Part shown: in pieces, positions 10,912 to 19,951 of the stretch | Position numbering within the stretch: the stretch's first letter is position 1 | Layout of the letters: each line of letters begins with the position of its first letter | DNA from: Streptomyces sp. CGMCC 4.7035 | GTDB taxonomy: Bacteria; Actinomycetota; Actinomycetes; Streptomycetales; Streptomycetaceae | Assembly (NCBI RefSeq): GCF_031583065.1 | Contig: NZ_CP134053.1 | Span: 5,869,001-5,933,000 of the forward strand | Direction of reading: 5' to 3' | Length of the DNA: 64,000 nucleotides | Translations under genes and position numbers: made by a program | Notes under the pieces: model-generated | Told to the model about the DNA's origin: nothing | The model's input: only the letters and a program-made list of their open reading frames with translations | Database searches by the model: none

Positions 10912-11266
10912 GTGGGCTGGGGGCGCACCCCGGGGGGGGTGAGCGCCACCGGCGGCGCGCCCTGCATGCATCAATGCGCGGCGTGAAGAGTAGGCACACG
11001 CGCCCCGTGCGAACCGTTCACACACGCCGGTACCCTGCGCGCGCTCCCGGCGCAGGTGGTTGCGCGGTCAACTGGAGGCAGCCCCGCACAGGGTGACGGC
11101 TCCTGCGCGGTACGGGCCGCCGGTCCTCGATCCCCGCCCTCGACCGGCGGCCCCGGCGGGCGCGTTCCGTCCGAACGTTCACAGGAACGCAACACTTGTT
11201 CCCACTATGCGGACAGTTCCCCGCGTGACCTGGACAAACAGGACGTGTCACTGCCACTCTCCCGCC
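10912..11266. other. Intergenic region upstream of the ABC importer
   Basis: About 355 bp with a G-rich run near 10935 and no coding frame I can support. The importer promoter must lie here, but I cannot place -10/-35 boxes with confidence. Confidence 0.4.
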
Positions 11267-12151
11267 ATGCATCTCGCCCAACGCGCCCTGCGCCGCGCCG
11301 CATCCGGCGCCACCGTCGCCCTGCTCGCCCTCGCCGTGGGGTGTGCCCCGCAGCCGGAGGAGAAAGCTTCCGCCAAGGCTTCCGGGACGACCGCCGAGAC
11401 GTGCGCGAAGGGCAAGTTGGCCACGAAGACGTCCGGCAAACTGACGATCGCGACCGACGAGCCCGCGTACGAGCCCTGGTTCAAGGACGACAAGCCGTCC
11501 AACGGCAAGGGCTTCGAGTCGGCCGTCGCCTACGCCGTGGCGAAGCAACTCGGCTACGACGACAGTGCCGTCGTGTGGCAGTCCGTCCCCTTCAACAAGG
11601 CCTTCGCGCCGGGTGAGAAGACCTTCGACTTCGACATCAACCAGGTGTCGATCAGTGCCGAGCGCAAGAAGGCCGTGGACTTCTCGTCCGGCTACTACGA
11701 TGTGCGCCAGGCCGTCATCGCACTGAAGGGCTCCAAGGCCGCGAAGGCGAAGACCATCGCGGACCTGAAGGACCTCAAGCTGGGCGCCCAGGTCGGTACG
11801 ACGAGCCTCGACTACCTCACCGACGTGGTGAAGCCGCAGCAGGAGCCGGCCGCGTACGCCAAGAACGACCAGGCCAAGTCCGCCCTGAAGAACGGTCAGG
11901 TCGACGCCATCGTCACCGACCTGCCGACCGCCTTCTACATCACCGCGGCCGAGGTGACCGACGCGAAGATCGTCGGCCAGTTCGAGAACCAGGGCGGCAC
12001 GCCCGAGCAGTTCGGGCTCGTGCTCGACAAGGGCAGCGCGCTCACCTCGTGCGTGACCTCCGCCGTGGACGCCCTGCGCAAGGACGGCACGCTGGCGAAG
12101 ATCGAGAAGCAGTGGCTGTCCGACGCGGTCGACGCTCCGGTGCTCAAGTGA
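11267..12151 (+). CDS. Polar amino-acid ABC importer, substrate-binding lipoprotein
   Basis: A 294-residue extracytoplasmic solute receptor. The signal peptide ends in LAVGC (lipobox), so it is anchored on the outer face of the membrane. It has the family 3 binding-protein layout: LTIATDEPAYEPWF near the N-terminus, KGFESAVAYAVAKQLGY, FDFDINQVSISAERKKAVDF and a C-terminal TLAKIEKQWL. The best fit is a polar or glutamate/glutamine-type amino acid. The ATG at 11267 directly starts the signal peptide. Its stop overlaps the permease start (GTGA), so the three genes form one operon. Confidence 0.88.
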   Translation: MHLAQRALRRAASGATVALLALAVGCAPQPEEKASAKASGTTAETCAKGKLATKTSGKLTIATDEPAYEPWFKDDKPSNGKGFESAVAYAVAKQLGYDDSAVVWQSVPFNKAFAPGEKTFDFDINQVSISAERKKAVDFSSGYYDVRQAVIALKGSKAAKAKTIADLKDLKLGAQVGTTSLDYLTDVVKPQQEPAAYAKNDQAKSALKNGQVDAIVTDLPTAFYITAAEVTDAKIVGQFENQGGTPEQFGLVLDKGSALTSCVTSAVDALRKDGTLAKIEKQWLSDAVDAPVLK

Positions 12152-13086
12152 CGGTCACCAAGGAGGAGCCGGGAGAGGACTCCGGCGAGGGCGGTATGGC
12201 GGCCGCGGACGACATCGCGGACATGCCCGGCGGGGACGACGCGTACGTCCCCTCCGAGCGGCGCATCGAACGGGAGCGCCACAAGCGCGCCCGCGCCCGC
12301 CGCGCCACCGCCGTCGCCGCGCTCTCGACCCTCATCACCGGCGTCGTCCTCTATCTGGTCATCGTCAACGCGCCGGGCTGGCCGCGCACCAAGGAGACGT
12401 TCTTCAACGCGCAGTACGCGCGCGAGGCGTTCCCGAAGGTGCTCGAAGGGTTGTGGCTCAACCTCCGTCTGCTGCTGGTGTGCGGGGTCGCGGTCCTCGT
12501 CCTCGGCATGCTGATCGCCGTCGCCCGCACCCTGCGCGGCCCGGTGTTCTTCCCGCTGCGCGCACTGGCCGCCGCCTACACGGACTTCTTCCGCGGACTC
12601 CCGCTGATCATCAACCTGATGATCGTGGTCCTGGGCGTCCCCGCGCTGCGTCTGCAGGGCGTGACCGTCGACCCGGTGCTGCTCGGCGGGACGGCGCTCA
12701 CGCTGACGTACTCGGCGTACGTCGCGGAGGTCTTCCGCGCCGGCATCGAGTCCGTGCATCCCTCGCAGCGCGCCGCGGCCCGCTCGCTCGGTCTCACCAA
12801 CCGGCAGGCGCTGCGGCATGTGGTGCTCCCCCAAGCCGTACGCCGTCAGGTTCCGCCGCTCCTGAACGACCTCGTGTCCCTGCAGAAGGACACCGGGCTC
12901 GTCTCGATCGGCGGCGCGGTGGACGCGGTGCGTGCCGCCGACATCATCGCGGGCCGCAGCCTCAACTACACGCCCTACATCGTCGCGGGGCTGGTCTTCG
13001 TGGCGCTGACCATCCCGATGACCCGCTTCACGGACTGGGTCACCGCCCGGATGGACCGGCAGCGGGCGCAGGGAGGGAACCTGTGA
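12148..13086 (+). CDS. Polar amino-acid ABC importer, permease
   Basis: A 312-residue inner-membrane permease. After a charged cytoplasmic N-terminus of about 60 residues (DDAYVPSERRIERERHKR), it has a transmembrane segment (AVAALSTLITGVVLYLVIV) and then a His/Glu/Gln/Arg/opine-type permease core with the EAA-loop region around GIESVHPSQRAAARSLGLTN and QALRHVVLPQAVR. The GTG at 12148 overlaps the upstream stop by 4 bp; an ATG at 12196 is an alternative because no strong ribosome site precedes the GTG. It feeds directly into the ATPase gene. Confidence 0.85.
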   Translation: MTVTKEEPGEDSGEGGMAAADDIADMPGGDDAYVPSERRIERERHKRARARRATAVAALSTLITGVVLYLVIVNAPGWPRTKETFFNAQYAREAFPKVLEGLWLNLRLLLVCGVAVLVLGMLIAVARTLRGPVFFPLRALAAAYTDFFRGLPLIINLMIVVLGVPALRLQGVTVDPVLLGGTALTLTYSAYVAEVFRAGIESVHPSQRAAARSLGLTNRQALRHVVLPQAVRRQVPPLLNDLVSLQKDTGLVSIGGAVDAVRAADIIAGRSLNYTPYIVAGLVFVALTIPMTRFTDWVTARMDRQRAQGGNL

Positions 13087-13880
13087 GCGACATCCTCGAC
13101 AAGCCGGACGCCCCCGAAGACTCCGCATCCGCCGGCGCGCCCGTGCTGCGCATGGAGTCCGTCCGCAAGACCTTCGGCGGCTCGGTCGTGCTGCGGGACG
13201 TCGCTCTGGAGGTCCCGCCGCACACGGTGACCGTCCTGATCGGCGCCTCCGGCTGCGGAAAGTCGACACTGCTGCGCTGCGCGAACCTCCTGGAGGAGAT
13301 CGACGACGGCGCGATCTGGCTGGACGGTGAGGAGATCACCGACCCGCGCGTCGACCAGGACGCCGTACGCCGCCGGATCGGTGTGGTCTTCCAGTCGTAC
13401 AACCTCTTTCCGCACATGACCGTCCTGGAGAACATCACCCTTGCCCCGCGCCGTGTGCACGGCGTGGACCGCAGGGCGGCCGAGGAGCACGCCCGTGAGC
13501 TCCTGGAGCGGCTCGGGCTCGGTGCCAAGGCAGCCGAGTACCCGGACCGGCTCAGCGGCGGCCAGCAGCAACGCGTGGCGATCGTGCGCGCCCTGGCCGT
13601 ACGCCCCCGGCTGCTGCTCCTGGACGAGATCACCGCCGCCCTCGACCCGGAGCTCGTGGGCGAGGTCCTCACCGTCGTCCGGGATCTGAAGGCCGACGGC
13701 ATGACCATGGTGCTCGCCACCCACGAGATGGGCTTCGCCCGCGAGGTCGCGGACCAGGTCTGCTTCCTGGACGGTGGCGTGGTCCTGGAACGCGGCACGG
13801 CCGAGCAGGTCTTCGGCGATCCCCAGCAGGAACGCACCCGGCGCTTCCTGAGCAGGATCGTGGAGGCAGGGCGGCTCTGA
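13083..13880 (+). CDS. Polar amino-acid ABC importer, ATP-binding protein
   Basis: A 265-residue GlnQ-like ATPase that powers the importer. Walker A GASGCGKSTLLRC, Q-loop VFQSYNLFPHMTV, signature LSGGQQQRVAIVRALA, Walker B LLLLDEITAALDP and switch His in ATHEMGFAREVAD are all intact; the last motif is typical of polar amino-acid ATPases. Note EITAALD where most family members have EPTSALD. The GTG at 13083 overlaps the permease stop and is preceded by GGGAGGGAAC. It is the last gene of the operon, closed by a strong hairpin. Confidence 0.93.
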   Translation: MSDILDKPDAPEDSASAGAPVLRMESVRKTFGGSVVLRDVALEVPPHTVTVLIGASGCGKSTLLRCANLLEEIDDGAIWLDGEEITDPRVDQDAVRRRIGVVFQSYNLFPHMTVLENITLAPRRVHGVDRRAAEEHARELLERLGLGAKAAEYPDRLSGGQQQRVAIVRALAVRPRLLLLDEITAALDPELVGEVLTVVRDLKADGMTMVLATHEMGFAREVADQVCFLDGGVVLERGTAEQVFGDPQQERTRRFLSRIVEAGRL

Positions 13881-13893
13881 GGCGCGGGAGGCT

Positions 13894-13929
13894 CCCCTGA
13901 GGGCAGCGGCGCGCCGTTGCCCTCAGGGG
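13894..13929. terminator. Bidirectional terminator between the ABC operon and aroQ
   Basis: A 12-bp perfect stem (CCCCTGAGGGCA / TGCCCTCAGGGG) with a 12-nt GC-rich loop, midway between two convergent stops (13880 and 13957). Confidence 0.85.
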
Positions 13930-13956
13930 GTCGTCAGGTGTCTCCGCGAAGAGGTC

Positions 13957-14430
13957 TCACGCCTCCGTCCGCGCCGCCCCCGCCAGCGTCGCGACCCGCT
14001 CCACCGCGAACGCGTACCCCTGCACCCCGCACCCGGCGATGACGCCGTCGGCGCGCAGCGAGACGTACGAGTGGTGCCGGAACTGTTCGCGCTGGTGGAT
14101 GTTGGAGATGTGGACCTCCACCACCGGCAGCCCGTCACAGGTGTTGAGCGCATCCAGGATCGCGACCGAGGTGTGTGAGTAGGCGGCCGGATTGATCACG
14201 ATCCCGGCGTGGTTCAACCGCGCCTCGTGGATCCACTCCACCAGTTCGCCCTCGTGGTTGGACTGCCTGAAGTCCACCGTGCCTCCGTACGCGGCCGCCG
14301 TCTTCGCGCACAGGGCCTCGACGTCCGCGAGCGTGTCGGAGCCGTAGATCTCCGGCTGGCGCTGTCCGAGGAGGTTCAGGTTGGGGCCGTTGAGGATCAT
14401 GATCGGGGCGTCGGCGAGGGTGCGGGGCAC
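13957..14430 (-). CDS. aroQ: 3-dehydroquinate dehydratase, type II
   Basis: Converts 3-dehydroquinate to 3-dehydroshikimate in the shikimate pathway (or in quinate breakdown). 157 residues, the usual length. Key motifs are present: [20 protein letters not shown] with the catalytic Tyr, [29 protein letters not shown] with the catalytic His, and [19 protein letters not shown]. The GTG at 14430 ([11 protein letters not shown]) follows GGAGGAACC. It has no other aro gene beside it and is divergent from the S66 peptidase. Confidence 0.95.
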   Translation of the reverse strand: MPRTLADAPIMILNGPNLNLLGQRQPEIYGSDTLADVEALCAKTAAAYGGTVDFRQSNHEGELVEWIHEARLNHAGIVINPAAYSHTSVAILDALNTCDGLPVVEVHISNIHQREQFRHHSYVSLRADGVIAGCGVQGYAFAVERVATLAGAARTEA

Positions 14431-14533
14431 GGTTCCTCCGGTCCGTTCTGGTCGTCCGGCCCTTGGAGGACCGCTGCTCAGCCCCCGGTTTATCACGATG
14501 CGCCGGGCGGGCGACGGCCCGTACCCTCCGGCC

Positions 14534-15580
14534 ATGACCTCACCCACGTACCCGCCCAAGCCGGTGCCTGGCGACCGGGTCGCCGTCGTGTCGCCGTCCG
14601 CCGGGCTTCCCGCCCTCTTCCCGCTCCCGTACGAGCTGGGCCTGGAGCGGCTGCGCACCGAGTTCGGGCTGGAACCGGTCGAGTATCCGACGACCCGGAA
14701 GATGGGGGCGACACCGCAGGAGCGGGCGGACGACCTCCACGCGGCGTTCGCCGATCCGACCGTCAAGGCCGTGATCGCCTCGATCGGCGGCGATGACCAG
14801 ATCACCCTCCTGCCGCTGCTGGACCGTGCGTTGATTCGCGCCAACCCGAAGCCGTTCTTCGGGTACAGCGACAACACCAACCTGCACGCCTTCCTGTGGA
14901 ACACGGGCGTGGTGAGCTATCACGGCGGCACGGTCATGTGCGAGCTGGGCCGTCCTGGCGCGATGGCGCCGCTGACCGCCGAGTCCCTGAGAGCCGCCCT
15001 CCTCACCTCCGGCGAGTACGAGTTGAAGCCGGCCGAGCGCTGGCGCGACTTGGACCGAGACTGGGCGGACCCGTCGACCTTCGACGCGGAACCGGAGACC
15101 CGGCCGGGCTCGGGCTGGACCTGGCTGAACGCGGACCGGGTGGTCGAGGGTCGCAGCTGGGGCGGCTGCCTGGAGATCATCGGCTGGCTTCTCATGGCCG
15201 ACCGCGAGGTGTCGCACGACCTCACCGTCCACGACGCCGGCGTGCTCTTCCTGGAGACGTCGGAGGAGATGCCGAGCGGCGAGGAGGTCTTCCGCGTCCT
15301 GCGGAACATGGGTGAGCGCGGACTGCTTCAGCGCTTCCCCGCGCTGCTCATGGGCCGGCCGAAGACATGGTCGTTCGAGCACCCCAACAGCCCCGAGGCG
15401 GGCGCTCGTTACGCGGCAGAGCAGCGCGAGGCGGTACTGCGTGCCCTGAAGGCCTACGCTCCCGACACCATGGTCGTCTTCGATGTGGACCTCGGACACA
15501 CCGATCCGCAGGTCGTCGTCCCCTATGGAGGCACCGTACGCGTGGACGGTCCCGCCCGGCGCATCACGGTGACCTACTGA
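14534..15580 (+). CDS. S66-family peptidase (LD-carboxypeptidase / MccF-like)
   Basis: A 348-residue serine peptidase. The nucleophile elbow is [13 protein letters not shown] (Ser), and the other triad parts fit Glu in [11 protein letters not shown] and His in DLGHTDPQ. S66 enzymes either trim L,D-peptides of murein or, in the MccF branch, cleave aminoacyl-nucleotide toxins; the S66 insert around [20 protein letters not shown] favours the MccF-like branch but does not prove it. The ATG at 14534 lies 6 nt after TACCCT, so the mRNA is probably leaderless. No signal peptide: a cytoplasmic enzyme. Confidence 0.82.
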   Translation: MTSPTYPPKPVPGDRVAVVSPSAGLPALFPLPYELGLERLRTEFGLEPVEYPTTRKMGATPQERADDLHAAFADPTVKAVIASIGGDDQITLLPLLDRALIRANPKPFFGYSDNTNLHAFLWNTGVVSYHGGTVMCELGRPGAMAPLTAESLRAALLTSGEYELKPAERWRDLDRDWADPSTFDAEPETRPGSGWTWLNADRVVEGRSWGGCLEIIGWLLMADREVSHDLTVHDAGVLFLETSEEMPSGEEVFRVLRNMGERGLLQRFPALLMGRPKTWSFEHPNSPEAGARYAAEQREAVLRALKAYAPDTMVVFDVDLGHTDPQVVVPYGGTVRVDGPARRITVTY

Positions 15581-15680
15581 CCGCCCCCGCCGCCCGGGCG
15601 CACGCCCGCCCCACCCGCCCAACACGCCACGCCCCCGCACGCCCCCGTAACCGCCGGTCACGCCGGGTAGTTGACGCGGC

Positions 15681-16985
15681 ATGCACGATGTACGCACCGT
15701 AAGGGCTCCCTCCATGCTCCGGCTCGCGGCCGCCTCGCTCGCCGGGACGGCCATCGAGTTCTACGACTTCTTCGTCTACGGGACCGCGGCCGCCCTGGTC
15801 CTCGGGCCTCTGTTCTTCCCGACGTTCTCGCCGGTGGCGGGCACGCTGGCGGCGTTCGGGACCTTCGGGGTCGGCTTCGTGGCGCGGCCGCTCGGCTCGG
15901 TGCTGTTCGGTCACATCGGGGACCGGCGCGGGCGACGGCCGGTTCTCGTCGCCTCCTTGTTGCTGACCGGCGCCGCGACGGTGGCGGTCGGCTGCGTGCC
16001 GACGTACGACACGATCGGTACGGCCGCTCCCGTGCTCCTCCTTGTGCTGCGTTTCCTGCAAGGGCTCGGGCTCGGCGGCGAGTGGGGCGGTGCGGTGCTG
16101 CTGACCGCGGAGCACGCGCCGGCCGGGCGGCGCGGACTGTGGTCGAGCTTTCCGCAGGTCGGCCCGGCGGTGGGCTTCCTGCTGGCCAACGGCCTGCTGC
16201 TCGGGCTGTCGGCGACGCTGTCCGAGGCACAGTTCGCCTCCTGGGGGTGGCGGATTCCGTTCTGGGGGGCGGGGGTTCTCGCGGCAGCCGGCCTGTGGCT
16301 GCGCGGCTCGCTCGCGGAGAGCCCGCTCTTCCTGGAAATCGACGACCACGCGCGCGTGCCGCTCGCCGAGGTCCTGCGCGGCCACTGGCGGCTCGTCCTG
16401 CTGACGGCCGGCGCGCTGGCGGTCGGGTACGCGGTCTTCTACGCCGTGACGACCTGGTCCCTGGCGTATGGCACGGAGCGGCTCGGCGTGAGTCGTGCGG
16501 TCATGCTGACGTGCGTGATGGCCGCTGTCGTGGTGAAGGGCGCCCTGACCCCGCTGATGGCAATCCTGGGTGACCGCTACGGGCGGCGGCCGCTGTGCCT
16601 GACGGGCTGTGCGGGCGTCGCCCTGTGGATGTTCCCGATGGTCGTGCTGCTGTCGACGGGCGAGCCCCTGCTGATGTTCCTGGGTTTCCTGGGCGCGATG
16701 GTCGCCTTCATCACGATGTTCGCCGTGATCGCCGCGTATCTGCCGGAGCTGTACGAGCCCCGGGTGCGCTGCACGGGCGCGGCGGTGGGCTACAACCTCG
16801 GCGGAGTGCTCGGCGGCGCCCTCACCCCGATCGTGGCCACCGCGCTGGCCGAGCACGGGGGCCGGGTGCCCTGGGGTGTCGGTGCCTATCTGACGGCGGT
16901 GGCCCTGCTGAGCCTGGGGTGCTTCGTCCTGCTGCCGGAGACCCGCCCGGTGCCGGTCGCGGTGACGGAACCCGTTACCGGATGA
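15681..16985 (+). CDS. MFS transporter, metabolite:H+ symporter (MHS) type
   Basis: A 434-residue, about 12-helix inner-membrane carrier. It shows MHS/ShiA/ProP hallmarks: GTAIEFYDFFVYGTAAALV in helix 1, the loop 2-3 motif GHIGDRRGRRPVL, LRFLQGLGLGGEWGGAVL and the second-half copy GDRYGRRPLCL. Substrates of the family include shikimate, citrate, proline betaine and alpha-ketoglutarate; which one applies cannot be read here, though aroQ sits about 1.2 kb away. No clear promoter or ribosome site is visible. Confidence 0.85.
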   Translation: MHDVRTVRAPSMLRLAAASLAGTAIEFYDFFVYGTAAALVLGPLFFPTFSPVAGTLAAFGTFGVGFVARPLGSVLFGHIGDRRGRRPVLVASLLLTGAATVAVGCVPTYDTIGTAAPVLLLVLRFLQGLGLGGEWGGAVLLTAEHAPAGRRGLWSSFPQVGPAVGFLLANGLLLGLSATLSEAQFASWGWRIPFWGAGVLAAAGLWLRGSLAESPLFLEIDDHARVPLAEVLRGHWRLVLLTAGALAVGYAVFYAVTTWSLAYGTERLGVSRAVMLTCVMAAVVVKGALTPLMAILGDRYGRRPLCLTGCAGVALWMFPMVVLLSTGEPLLMFLGFLGAMVAFITMFAVIAAYLPELYEPRVRCTGAAVGYNLGGVLGGALTPIVATALAEHGGRVPWGVGAYLTAVALLSLGCFVLLPETRPVPVAVTEPVTG

Positions 16986-17049
16986 GACGACGGCGGCGTG
17001 TGAGCGTAGGGCAATCGCTGGTGCGCCGCCTCCCACGCGTACGCACCGG

Positions 17050-18150
17050 CTACGGGTTGACCGCCAGCTCCAGGTACGCCGCGAGCAGCACCAGATGGAC
17101 ACCTCCCTGCAGGGGGGTCGCACGTCCTGGCACCACGGTCAGGGAGCTCACGACGACGGTCAGAGTGAGCAGCACCATGTGGACTGCGCCGAGGCCCAGG
17201 ACGAGCGGTCCGGAGAGCCACAGGGATGCCATGGCGACGGCGGGGATGGTCAGGCCGATGCTCGCCATCGCGGAGCCGAGGGCGAGGTTGAGGCTCGTCT
17301 GCACCCGGTCGCGGTGTGCCGAGCGGAGCGCGGCGATCGTCTCGGGCAGCAGCACGAGCAGCGCGATGACCACGCCGACGACGGCCTGCGGCAAGCCGGC
17401 CGCCGCCACGCCGGACTCGACGGTGGGCGAAACGCCCTTGGCCAGGCCGACCACTCCGATGAGGGCGAGGAGGAGCAGGCCCAGGCTGAGGCCGGCGGTG
17501 CGGCCGGACGGTGCGTCGGCGTGGTCTTCCGCGTGAATCACCTCGCCCTGCCGGGTGATCGGGAGGAAGTAGTCGCGATGGCGCACGGTCTGGGTCGCCA
17601 CGAACAGTCCGTAGAGGATCAGTGAGGAGACAGCGGCGAAGGTGAGCTGCGCCGAGGAGAACTCCGGGCCGGGCTTGCTCGTCGTGAAGGTCGGCAGCAC
17701 CAGGCTGAGGGTGGCCAGGGTCGCGACGGTGGCGAGGGCCGCGCCGGTGCCCTCGGGGTTGAAGACCGCGGTTCCGTGGCGCAGGGAGGCGACGAGAAGG
17801 CTCAGGCCGAGGATGCCGTTGCAAGTGATCATCACGGCCGCGAAGACGGTGTCACGGGCGAGCGTCGCACTCTTCTCGCCGCCGTCCGCCATGAGGGTGA
17901 CGATGAGCGCCACCTCGATGATCGTGACGGCGACGGCGAGAACGAGCGACCCGAAGGGCTCACCGACCCGGTGCGCGACCACTTCGGCGTGGTGGACCGC
18001 GGCCAGCACGACGCCGGCGAGGACCAACGTCACCAGGGCGACGACCGCGCCGGGCACCGTGCGTCCCCAAGTGAAGGCCAGCAGGACGGCCGCGCCCGCC
18101 GGCACGACGGTCGTCCACCGCGCCGCGAGTGAACGGAGCCCGACGATCAT
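17050..18150 (-). CDS. chaA: Calcium/proton antiporter (ChaA/CaCA family)
   Basis: A 366-residue membrane protein of the Ca2+:cation antiporter superfamily, probably exporting Ca2+ (or Na+/K+) against protons. The two inverted alpha-repeats are visible: GEPFGSLVLAVAVTIIEVAL near residue 65 and a second copy at AVVGVVIALLVLLPETIAAL near 260, each with the essential Glu. Around eleven hydrophobic helices. It is convergent with the MHS transporter and has no operon partner. Confidence 0.85.
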   Translation of the reverse strand: MIVGLRSLAARWTTVVPAGAAVLLAFTWGRTVPGAVVALVTLVLAGVVLAAVHHAEVVAHRVGEPFGSLVLAVAVTIIEVALIVTLMADGGEKSATLARDTVFAAVMITCNGILGLSLLVASLRHGTAVFNPEGTGAALATVATLATLSLVLPTFTTSKPGPEFSSAQLTFAAVSSLILYGLFVATQTVRHRDYFLPITRQGEVIHAEDHADAPSGRTAGLSLGLLLLALIGVVGLAKGVSPTVESGVAAAGLPQAVVGVVIALLVLLPETIAALRSAHRDRVQTSLNLALGSAMASIGLTIPAVAMASLWLSGPLVLGLGAVHMVLLTLTVVVSSLTVVPGRATPLQGGVHLVLLAAYLELAVNP

Positions 18151-18225
18151 GCAGCGATCGTGGCAGACGCGAGCGGTGCCCGCATTCCAGGCCGTTTCGT
18201 CCCTCGAGCCGTGCGGCGCCGAACC

Positions 18226-18528
18226 CTACTTGAGTTCGGTCGTCTCCTGTACGTCGCAGTCGGTGAAGGACGGCCCCCTGGTACACAGCGCCGCCAGCTG
18301 CTCGGCCATGCTGCTCGTCTCGGGGTCGCCGCTGTTGCGCATGGCGTCCTCGTAGGACTCGAACTCGATCACCACGAGGTAGCGGTTCTCAGTGTTGCGG
18401 TCCTTGAGGACGAGGCGGTGCGTGGGACCGCCGCTGCGGCCGGCCACCCGCTGGTCGGCTTCCTGGACCAGCGCGCGCATCTCGTCGATGCGCTCGGTCT
18501 CGAAGTCGATGATCTGCACGAAGGTCAT
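18226..18528 (-). CDS. Small conserved protein, ABM-like fold suspected
   Basis: A 100-residue soluble protein: MTFVQIIDFETERIDEMRAL, then HRLVLKDRNTENRYLVVIEF and a C-terminal helix (ETSSMAEQLAALC). The ferredoxin-like alternation and the tracts ending in VVIEFESYEDAM resemble antibiotic-biosynthesis-monooxygenase-type dimeric proteins, a weak structural inference. The ATG at 18528 follows GGGGAGGCACCC. It is downstream of terC in the same direction with a 129-nt gap, so it may be co-expressed. Confidence 0.7.
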   Translation of the reverse strand: MTFVQIIDFETERIDEMRALVQEADQRVAGRSGGPTHRLVLKDRNTENRYLVVIEFESYEDAMRNSGDPETSSMAEQLAALCTRGPSFTDCDVQETTELK

Positions 18529-18657
18529 GGGTGCCTCCCCCTGCCGGGGCGCCCCCGGGGCCGGGGGACGCTCAGGACCCAAGCAAGCACCTGGGGCGGT
18601 ACCCGGCAATGCGCCGCGCACCGCCCCGGCTGATGGTTGTTCCTACGTCCGACGCGG

Positions 18658-19659
18658 TCAGGCTTCGATGCTGTCCTTCGGAGCGCCTTCGCTCCGCGTC
18701 CGCGCCGTCTCGGCCTCCGTCTGCTTCCCGGAGGCCATCAGGCTGGTGATCGTCGTGACGATCAGGACCGCACAGATCACCCCGAGGGAGACCGGAATGG
18801 AGATCTCGGGGACATGGACCCCGCTCTCGTGGAGTGCGTGCAGTACCAGCTTGACGCCGATGAAGCCGAGGATGACCGACAAGCCGTACGAGAGGTGGAC
18901 CAGCTTCTTGAGCAGGCCGCCGATGAGGAAGTACAGCTGCCTCAGACCCATCAGCGCGAACGCGTTCGCCGTGAAGACGATGTACGGGTCCTGGGTCAGG
19001 CCGAAGATCGCGGGGATGGAGTCGAGGGCGAACAGCACGTCCGTGGTGCCGATCGCGAGCATCACGACGAGCATCGGCGTCATGACGCGCTTGCCGTTCT
19101 GCTGGATCCACAGCTTGGTGCCGTGGTAGCGGTCGGCCACGCCGAATCGGCGCTCGGCGGCCTTGAGCAGCCTGTTCTCCTCGTAGTCCTCATCCTCCTC
19201 CTCGGCCCTGGCCTCCTGGATCAGCTTCCAGGCGGTCCAGATCAGGAACGCGCCGAAGAGGTAGAAGACCCAGGAGAAGGACGCGAGGATCGCGGCGCCC
19301 GCGGCGATGAAGATGGCTCGCAGCACCAGGGCTATCAGCACACCGACGAGGAGCACCCGCTGCTGGTACTTCGAGGGCACCGCGAACTTCGCCATGATCA
19401 GGACGAAGACGAAGAGGTTGTCGACGCTCAGCGACTTCTCGGTGATGAAGCCGGCGAAGAACTCACCGGCGGGCCGGCCGCCGCCGAAGACGAGCAGGCC
19501 GAGTCCGAACAGTCCGGCGAGGGCGATCCAGACGACCGTCCAGATACCGGCTTCCTTGATCGATACGTCGTGCGGCTTGCGGCCGATGAAGAAGTCGACC
19601 GCGATCAGGGCGGCGAGGCCCACGATCGTCAGGACCCACAGGGTCAGGGAAATATCCAC
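18658..19659 (-). CDS. TerC/Alx-family membrane protein, likely Mn2+ exporter
   Basis: A 333-residue integral membrane protein with about nine helices. Family motifs are intact: EKSLSVDNLFVFVLIMAKF and, in the second half, GTTDVLFALDSIPAIFGLTQ, which carry conserved Asp residues thought to bind metal. TerC/Alx proteins export Mn2+ and assist metalation of exoenzymes in several bacteria. The GTG at 19659 follows GGAGG. A long leader with yybP-ykoY features precedes it, consistent with metal induction. The two TerD-domain genes upstream run in the same direction. Confidence 0.9.
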   Translation of the reverse strand: MDISLTLWVLTIVGLAALIAVDFFIGRKPHDVSIKEAGIWTVVWIALAGLFGLGLLVFGGGRPAGEFFAGFITEKSLSVDNLFVFVLIMAKFAVPSKYQQRVLLVGVLIALVLRAIFIAAGAAILASFSWVFYLFGAFLIWTAWKLIQEARAEEEDEDYEENRLLKAAERRFGVADRYHGTKLWIQQNGKRVMTPMLVVMLAIGTTDVLFALDSIPAIFGLTQDPYIVFTANAFALMGLRQLYFLIGGLLKKLVHLSYGLSVILGFIGVKLVLHALHESGVHVPEISIPVSLGVICAVLIVTTITSLMASGKQTEAETARTRSEGAPKDSIEA

Positions 19660-19703
19660 TGCGCCTCCGGCAGTACGTCACGGCAGATGTCAGCGTCGTC
19701 GCT

Positions 19704-19842
19704 ACCGGAGGTCTCTTCCACCCACGGGCACCTGGGGCGCGTGATGCGCTCGCCCGGTGCCTGCGGGCCGGCGCCCCGGGATCTGGCCTGATCCGTACTG
19801 ACGGGTACGCCGCTGCAGGTAGGGAGTACTCCCCTCCGTGTC
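19704..19842 (-). promoter_or_regulatory. Probable yybP-ykoY (Mn2+) riboswitch in the terC leader
   Basis: Minus-strand leader. The 5' part reads CACGGAGGGGAGTACTCCC, carrying the GGGGAGTA box; the 3' part reads GGAAGAGACCTCCGG, so CGGAGG pairs with CCTCCG to close P1 and GACC matches the conserved 3' element. A CGTCAGTACGG segment lies between. This is the known riboswitch class for TerC-type transporters. The middle helices were not fully folded by eye. Confidence 0.6.
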
Positions 19843-19846
19843 AAAA

Positions 19847-19876
19847 AGAGTACCCGAAACACCAAGGAAAGGTAAA
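19847..19876 (-). promoter_or_regulatory. Candidate terC promoter
   Basis: Minus strand TTTACC, 18-nt spacer, TACTCT. Transcription would start near 19840, at the 5' edge of the riboswitch. Confidence 0.45.
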
Positions 19877-19951
19877 GGGATTAGTAAAAGAACTTCCAAA
19901 GATGCTGGTCAGAGCAACTTTACTCACTCTTGGTGAGCGACCTGTCCGGGG

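Noticed and set aside
11267..12151. A GlnR box upstream of the glutamate-type importer
   Set aside because: GTTCAC and GGAAC strings near 11170-11190 are suggestive but do not fit the spacing of the two-site consensus.
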